The position numbers and the translations under genes were made by a program. From contig JAGGNK010006559.1 of NCBI GenBank assembly GCA_017590115.1, positions 10,494,162 through 10,558,161 on the forward strand: a DNA stretch of 64,000 bases. The letters run 5' to 3'. This DNA comes from Montifringilla adamsi (lineage: Eukaryota > Chordata > Aves > Passeriformes > Passeridae). Shown here in pieces: positions 62,561 through 64,000 of this stretch. Positions within the stretch are counted from its first letter, which is position 1, and every line of letters begins with the position of its first letter. The notes beneath the pieces are model-generated. The model made no database searches, was not told where the DNA came from, and worked only from the letters and a program-made list of their open reading frames with translations.

Positions 62561-62970
62561 AAAAGTATTGGAGCTGGTTACTAATTTCCATGTCTTGAAA
62601 GTATCAGTGCCTTGATCTCAAATAAAATGAGAGGGGACCATAGGGCTCTGACATGCAGGGTGCTCTGGTGCCCCTGCATCATGGGAACACCATGAACATC
62701 CTGCTACCAGCACCAGACAGGTCGCCAGAGATGGCAGCTGCTCTGAGCTTGTACACCATCCTGAGGGAGCATTGTGTGGCAGCACACCAGGGATGGGTGC
62801 ATGTACAGACCCCAGGCATTAATCTCTACTGAGGGCATCACACTGCCAGAATACCCTGGTCTGTGACTGATTGAGATCAGCCTTTGATTCACCACAGACA
62901 CTGTCAATAAAATATGAGAGTTTTCCAAATGTGTTTTTTTGTACCTGGCCCACTGGGAAAATAAATTTCT
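62561..62970. other. Spacer between two CR1 copies, unassigned
   Basis: A moderately GC-rich stretch at about 62640-62900 ends near an AATAAA (62909-62914). It could be the remains of another interspersed element, but I see no diagnostic sequence. Confidence 0.4.
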
Positions 62971-63275
62971 GGGCACAGCCCAGAAAGACAACTGTATCCT
63001 AGGCTGCATCAAAAGCAGTGTGATCAGCAGATTGAGGAGGTGATTCTTCCCCTCTACTCTGCTCTTATGAGTCCTCATTTGGAGTACTGCTCCAGCTCTG
63101 AGGTCCTCAGCCAAGAAAGACCTGGACATGCTTGAGTGATTCCAGAAAAGAAGAGCTAAGATGATCACAGGTCTGAAGAAGGCTTTGGTGAGATCTCATT
63201 GCAACACTTCAGTACCTGAATGCAACTTCTTGCAAGGGCATGCAAAAGAAACCATTCTATGATTCTATGGTGTAG
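62971..63275 (+). mobile_element. CR1 LINE 3' fragment with internal deletions
   Basis: It reads CR1 RT C-terminal coding sequence (GCATCAAAAGCAGTGTGATC; TCTACTCTGCTCTTATGAGT) and then skips parts of the end of the frame and the 3' UTR. It ends ACCATTCTATGATTCTATGG, a good CR1 terminus. Only about 300 bp remain. Confidence 0.82.
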
Positions 63276-63508
63276 TGGAATACCAGCTGCTGAAATCCCC
63301 TAGCAATTAAGCAAACAAAAAATGATTCAAAGACAAATGAAAGCCTAAACCAAAATAAGAGGATTATAGTTTCAAGACAAACTGGGAGAAGTATCACATA
63401 TGTGTAGTGCAGTATGTTAGCCTGCTAGAAAACTGTCAAAAATACTGCTCACTAGAGACAAGAACAAACAAATATCACTTATTAGTCTTATACAGCAATA
63501 TTTGGTAC

Positions 63509-63613
63509 CTGCTTATCTGGAACTAAAAGCAACATATCACGGACTGTTTTTAAGGGATGATTTTTCACATCATTTTGCAAGAAATAGGCAAACTCTTGCG
63601 TATATCTGTATGC
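63509..63613 (-). CDS. Predicted coding exon, 35 codons, phase 0 to 0
   Basis: The minus strand shows a T/C-rich tract ending CTCAAAG before the exon and the donor AAGCAG|GTACC after it. The exon is exactly 105 nt and open, reading AYRYTQEFAYFLQ near its start and LLLVPDKQ at its end. The composition suggests an amphipathic helical segment. It is the most upstream exon seen, so earlier exons should lie beyond the right edge of the window. The next confident exon (54.6 kb) needs a phase-1 junction, so at least one more exon must lie between. I do not recognise the protein. Confidence 0.72.
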
Positions 63614-64000
63614 CTTTGAGTGTGTGAGAGCATGTGCATCTATGAGTTTGTGTGAGTATTCACTTACACATATGTGTTTGATAGAGGATGGGTACAGCAG
63701 CCGTGTCAATTACAGCAGCTGCTTTGTAAAGATAAGCAGCTGCTGCTGTCTCAGGACATGAAACACATCTACTGCAGCAGAAGGTGCTAATATTCCTTTA
63801 GCCATGTCAGACACTTCTCTCAATAGTTAATCTGTGGTTCTGCATCTACCACCAAAAGATACAGTGTTGTCATAATATAAAGGGTGCAATTACCTGGGCA
63901 TTAGAGCTTTGAAGTATTTAACCACTTTAAGTGGATAATTATCCATTAATCTGAAGATAACATCTGATTGCCTGCTGCTGAATTCTGCAGTAATTATATG
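63614..64000. other. Intron at right edge
   Basis: No feature recognised. It should contain the acceptor tract of the 63.5 kb exon and lead to further upstream exons beyond the window. Confidence 0.45.

Larger units (their letters stand above)
2855..63613 (-). other. Inferred span of one many-exon protein-coding gene (internal part only)
   Basis: Seen: many short minus-strand open segments, each with an AG acceptor upstream and a GT donor downstream, spread over the whole window. Several adjacent ones have compatible intron phases, including four consecutive phase-1 exons (54.6, 47.2, 43.3, 37.0 kb). Known: large vertebrate genes with many small exons and multi-kilobase introns have this layout, and CR1 copies in birds commonly sit in introns. 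Inferred: one transcript running from beyond position 64000 to below position 2855. No start codon exon, stop codon exon, 5' UTR or 3' UTR was identified. The encoded pieces are rich in Lys, Leu, Ile and Ser, with no signature motif I can name. It could also be two genes or a decayed gene; the exon chain has gaps where phases do not join. Confidence 0.62.

Overview
The window looks like a piece of an avian nuclear genome. It is AT-rich and gene-poor, and its dominant repeat is the CR1 LINE: about a dozen 5'-truncated copies, most with the CR1-type 3' end of short ATTCTATGA/ATTCTGTG-like repeats and decayed C-terminal reverse-transcriptase (RT) reading frames. No tRNA, rRNA, CRISPR or bacterial feature was seen.

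The main inference is that the window lies inside one large, many-exon protein-coding gene read on the minus strand, from right to left. I found about twenty short stretches of 33-182 nt that combine a pyrimidine-rich minus-strand AG acceptor, an open frame and a GT donor. Several neighbours have compatible intron phases. The clearest are at 63.5, 54.6, 43.3, 37.0, 22.4, 16.1, 9.4 and 2.9 kb. Runs that join in phase are 54.6>47.2>43.3>37.0>33.4>31.3>28.9>25.4>22.4>18.0>16.5 kb and 13.0>12.4>10.6>9.4>2.9 kb. The chain breaks between 16.5 and 16.3 kb, between 16.1 and 13.0 kb, and between the exons above 54.6 kb, so exons are missing or wrong there. I do not recognise the protein. No first or last exon is visible, so the gene should extend past both ends. 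Exon calls rest on splice-site pattern and open frame only.

The rest is intron with repeats. CR1 copies lie at 0.13-1.2 (-), 6.9-7.7 (-), 16.9-17.4 (+), 21.6-22.0 (-), 27.7-28.2 (+), 35.8-35.95 (+), 45.3-46.1 (mixed, composite), 52.0-52.9 (+), 56.3-57.2 (-), 59.5-60.7 (-), 60.9-62.6 (+) and 63.0-63.3 (+) kb. The 60.9-62.6 kb copy holds a nearly perfect 767/770-bp tandem duplication, the clearest structural oddity. Three segments with a polyadenylation signal (5.9-6.3, 10.05-10.43 and 35.1-35.8 kb) resemble solo retroviral LTRs, at low confidence. A (CA)n microsatellite abuts the 5' end of the 6.9-7.7 kb CR1. No complete CR1, retroviral gene or intact single-exon gene was found.
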